DNA from: Motacilla alba alba
Taxonomy: Eukaryota; Chordata; Aves; Passeriformes; Motacillidae
DNA length: 64,000 nt
Direction of reading: 5' to 3'
Assembly: GCF_015832195.1 (NCBI RefSeq)
Contig: NC_052026.1
Span: 13,813,619-13,877,618, forward strand
Part shown: in pieces, positions 60,974-64,000 of the stretch
How the letters are laid out: every line of letters begins with the position of its first letter
How positions within the stretch are numbered: position 1 is the stretch's first letter
Translations under genes and position numbers: made by a program
Notes under the pieces: generated by a model
Told to the model about the DNA's origin: nothing
What the model saw: only the letters and a program-made list of their open reading frames with translations
The model's database searches: none

Positions 60974-62399
60974 GTTATTGCGTGATCGTTTCAGTGGGCA
61001 TAATTTACCTGCAGCTAGAAGTTGCTGTGGGGGCTGGGTGCTGCAGACAGACTGGATGTGTGTGCAGGGCAGGTGCTACCTCTCAGCCTCCAGGACTTCT
61101 GTCAAATGTTGTGGACAGCACAAGAAGGGGCTGCTCTCCTGGTCTGTTCCAAGGTTTGCTGGGTTCCTGCCTCCTAGGTGACTGAGATCTGCTGGCACAG
61201 CACTCCCAGCTTTCAGAGATGGATCTGATCTTAGATTTGTCAGCAGAAATCCAGAGTATGCTAAATAAGTTGCCTTCCACAAATGTTTTCTCTGACTTCT
61301 CCCCAAAAGTTTCAGAACAGAGACCTGCTCATACCTTGTTTTTTGCTGTGTTTCTTTTCTGATTATGTACCAGATACAATTTTGCAGATGATCTTTTTGA
61401 GGGAAAAAGTCCCTTCCAGGTGATAAATTATTGACGTTCCTTTTTTCTTAGCCTTTGATGAAAAAAAGGAGGGTTGTGAATGCTGATCTGTGGGAAGCTG
61501 GAAAGGATCCTGGTGTCTGCAACCTGAAAGTGTGATTTTTTTTTTTGTAGCAGGCTGTTTGGCACAGTTTGAGAAGTAATTTTACTGAGAGGGTGCTATG
61601 ATTCCCTGCTCTGGGAATGTGCTTGGGGAAGCACAGAGTAGAACGTAACACCTAAGTAGAAAAAAAGATATTTGATGTATCCTTACTGTAGCTTACTGCA
61701 AACAGAGACATAGGTCCCTGTTCCACGATGCTGCTAGCAGTTCTGCACAGGTCAGAACATGGTTTTACCCCGCAGCAGCTTGGAGCAAATGAGATTTTGC
61801 TGTGGTTTGTAATAAAGTCCCCGGGATTTAACATGCACTATTCTCTCTACACCTATGTGCAGAGATTGTCTTTGCTTTTCTGGGGATGGTCGGCATAACA
61901 TTCCCAAATAACAGTTTTGATCTTGTTACTGATGCAAGTTTTCAGGAAGATGAAAGGAGATCCAAAAGGCATGGGAGAGGAATAGTTACTGTGCTGTTTT
62001 AGAGGAAGACACTGTTGCCTGGCTTCAGCATTGTCTGACAGCAGCTGTCTCATATCTCTTTCTCTCTCCCTCCTCAGTTATGCCTGTAAAGTCGTGCCCC
62101 TAGACAGACATCTAGTCTGATTTGTTCTCCTATTTCAGGGGTGTCCTTTTTCATGCGCAGCCTGAAGCAGTTGGGGGAATGAGCCTCAAGGAAAATCGAT
62201 CCTCTGGCAGAGTTCATGCAAGGTTAATGCGTGAAATTTCTCCCCTCTCCTTCCTGCCAGGTTTTGCTGGAGAAATCTTCCTGCAAGGTTAAAAAGCGTC
62301 TAGTGTTTACTTTCCTATCAAAGTGTATTCATGCATTAGAAAGTTTCTGCTTTGCCTTGGAGATAGCCCTCTTGTACAAACAAGAAGTCCTGAACACTT

Positions 62400-62426
62400 A
62401 AATCTGATCTGTTACAGATCAGATTT
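62400..62426. repeat. 27-base near-perfect palindrome
   Basis: The arms aaatctgatctgt and acagatcagattt are exact reverse complements around a single central t. It is AT-rich and intronic. Its function is unknown. Confidence 0.9.
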
Positions 62427-64000
62427 TTCTGTCTTGCAAAATGAGTGATTTGGAAACTGTTCTGTCTTACGAATTCTTCAGTAAATCACTACCAGCTCTA
62501 CCGGTGCTCGAGTCATTTTCTGCTATGTTTTACCAAAAACTGTATGGTCAAATGGGCAGTACAGCAGTGCCTGTAGCCCTGGCAAGCTCTCTGGCAGGAG
62601 GTAAAAGCTAAATAGTAGTTAGCACCAGCACTCAGTGCTCCTTTCTGGTTGCACAACATAGGTGTGAGACTCATTTGTCCCTCAGTGTTACAGGGCAGCA
62701 GTAGTGAATTAATTAGGTTTTTGTCATGTGCTAAATCCAAGCACAATTTGCAGTTGAAGGTGAGAGGTTCTTGGGTTAAGACGCTTTTGAGCACCTGTTC
62801 CAGCACCTCAGGCAATGCTTTAGTACAGTATGAGGTCTGTGATGTGTTGGTGACATGTGCAGAGAGGCAAAGCCTTGATTTGTCTGGGCTCCTTCTCCCT
62901 CCTACTGTGCTGGCCAAATTCCCCTCGGTGGAGGACACTGCAGGAAGAAATCTGAGGGAGCCAGCCAGTGTGTAGCATATGTTGGGATGCAGGGTATTTG
63001 CCCTTCATGTGCCTTCCCTGATCCAAGGAGTGCCAGCATGTTCTGCCACTGCATGTATGCAGGGAGTAATGCCTGACATGCTGAACCACCTTCAGCCTTG
63101 ATTGTCAGAGCACCTCTGTGTGAAAATTCCTCGGTGTCCTTGGCTGCCATGAGCATAAATTGACAGTTATCTGAAAGAGTTGGGCCTCGGTCAGGTGTGT
63201 TCAAATCTCCTGCAGGATCACCACACTAGGAGCCAGTCAGTCGTGGCAGGGAAGCAGCATTTCCACCCAGTAGGTTTAGGGATTTCTCAGCTCGCATTGG
63301 AGCTGAGGTGTAAGGGGAATGTGTGTTCTTAAGGTGAGAGATCTGATGCCAGCAGAGATCTCCCTTCAGATGGGCCCATCTTTGTGCATGTGTGCAGTGC
63401 AAAGTTTGGGTACTTTTTTCCCCTCTAGTCTTGGGATAGAAGCTGCACAGGGTGACAGATTTTCTGAATTTTTGTGTGCTGGCATCCATCTGGATGCTTG
63501 GATCCTCCTGGAGACTGGAATTCCCTTTAGTCATGGGAGTTAAATAGATCTGTTCAAGCAATCTGGTCATGAAGCTCCCCTCAGTGTACAGATGGAACTG
63601 AAGCTCACAATGGCTCAATCTGCATATCAAAGCCCTGGACATATGGACAGGGTTCTCCCAAGCACCCGCTGCCTCTGACAAGGCTCCCCTGGCTGCTCTG
63701 CAGGGCCTTGCACCCTCCAAGTACACCTTGCTGTGCTCTTAAAACAAGGAGCTGTTTCCAGCATTGTCAGCTCCCCTGCAGAGGAGAGACCCAGTAAACG
63801 TGCTGAGTGTCTAGATCCAGTTTCAGCTGCACATCTCCTGGGGCACAAGCACCCGAAGTGCAGTGCAGAGAGATCCCAACACATCATGCGATAGTTAAGC
63901 AGAGTTTGGCTCAGTTTGTCACAAGGGAAAGGATGTGAAATGAAGACTACAGAGAAAGCACCCATTTTCTCCATGCAGGCCCAAGGGCATACTAGAAGTT

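Larger units (their letters stand above)
55901..64000 (+). other. Intron, at least 8.1 kb, running off the window
   Basis: This phase-0 intron opens with gtaaga. It contains the minus-strand CR1, the CpG cluster near 60.6 kb, a group of minus-strand open frames at 58.4-60.8 kb and the palindrome at 62400. No further PLEKHG4B exon was recognised. Confidence 0.75.

Noticed and set aside
63979..64000. Acceptor-like ctccatgcag at the window end, possibly the next exon
   Set aside because: The in-phase peptide (AQGHTRS) does not resemble the family sequence expected after the FFDK end, and only 22 bases are visible.

Overview
This is eukaryotic nuclear DNA, almost certainly from a bird. The only recognisable genes are split by long AT-leaning introns, there are no bacterial-style operons, and the interspersed repeats with recognisable ends are CR1 retroposon tails finishing in the avian (ATTCTATGATTCTATG)-type motif. 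The species cannot be named from the window.

The window carries the 5' and central part of one plus-strand gene. I assembled twelve coding exons (10498-55900) with canonical AG/GT borders. They join into 1,220 in-frame codons without a stop. The product is a PLEKHG4/PLEKHG4B (puratrophin-type) RhoGEF. In order it has a conserved N-terminal block, a very large exon encoding an acidic Ser/Glu-rich presumably disordered region, a CRAL-TRIO/SEC14-like lipid-binding module, and a helical spectrin-repeat region. The N-terminal block favours PLEKHG4B over PLEKHG4. The catalytic DH-PH exons were not found and should lie beyond 64000. The initiator exon is not settled; a weak candidate is at 8837-8866.

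Layout: 1-8836 holds no gene I can support, only CR1 remnants and a perfect hairpin. At 10.06-10.5 kb a 41-bp tandem repeat and a compact CpG island abut the first certain exon. At 11.9-12.6 kb the next intron holds a second CpG island with two CCAAT boxes and a GC box, followed directly by a ten-copy G-rich minisatellite that also has a 41-bp period. The exons run from 16.7 to 55.9 kb, with a largest intron of 12.9 kb. From 55.9 kb to the end is intron, with a good minus-strand CR1 copy at 57.35 kb and a third CpG cluster at 60.5-60.9 kb.

I found no undescribed system that I could defend. The most notable items are the intragenic CpG islands (possible alternative promoters of the RhoGEF), the paired 41-bp minisatellites, and two antisense stretches of protein-like open frames that I could not identify.
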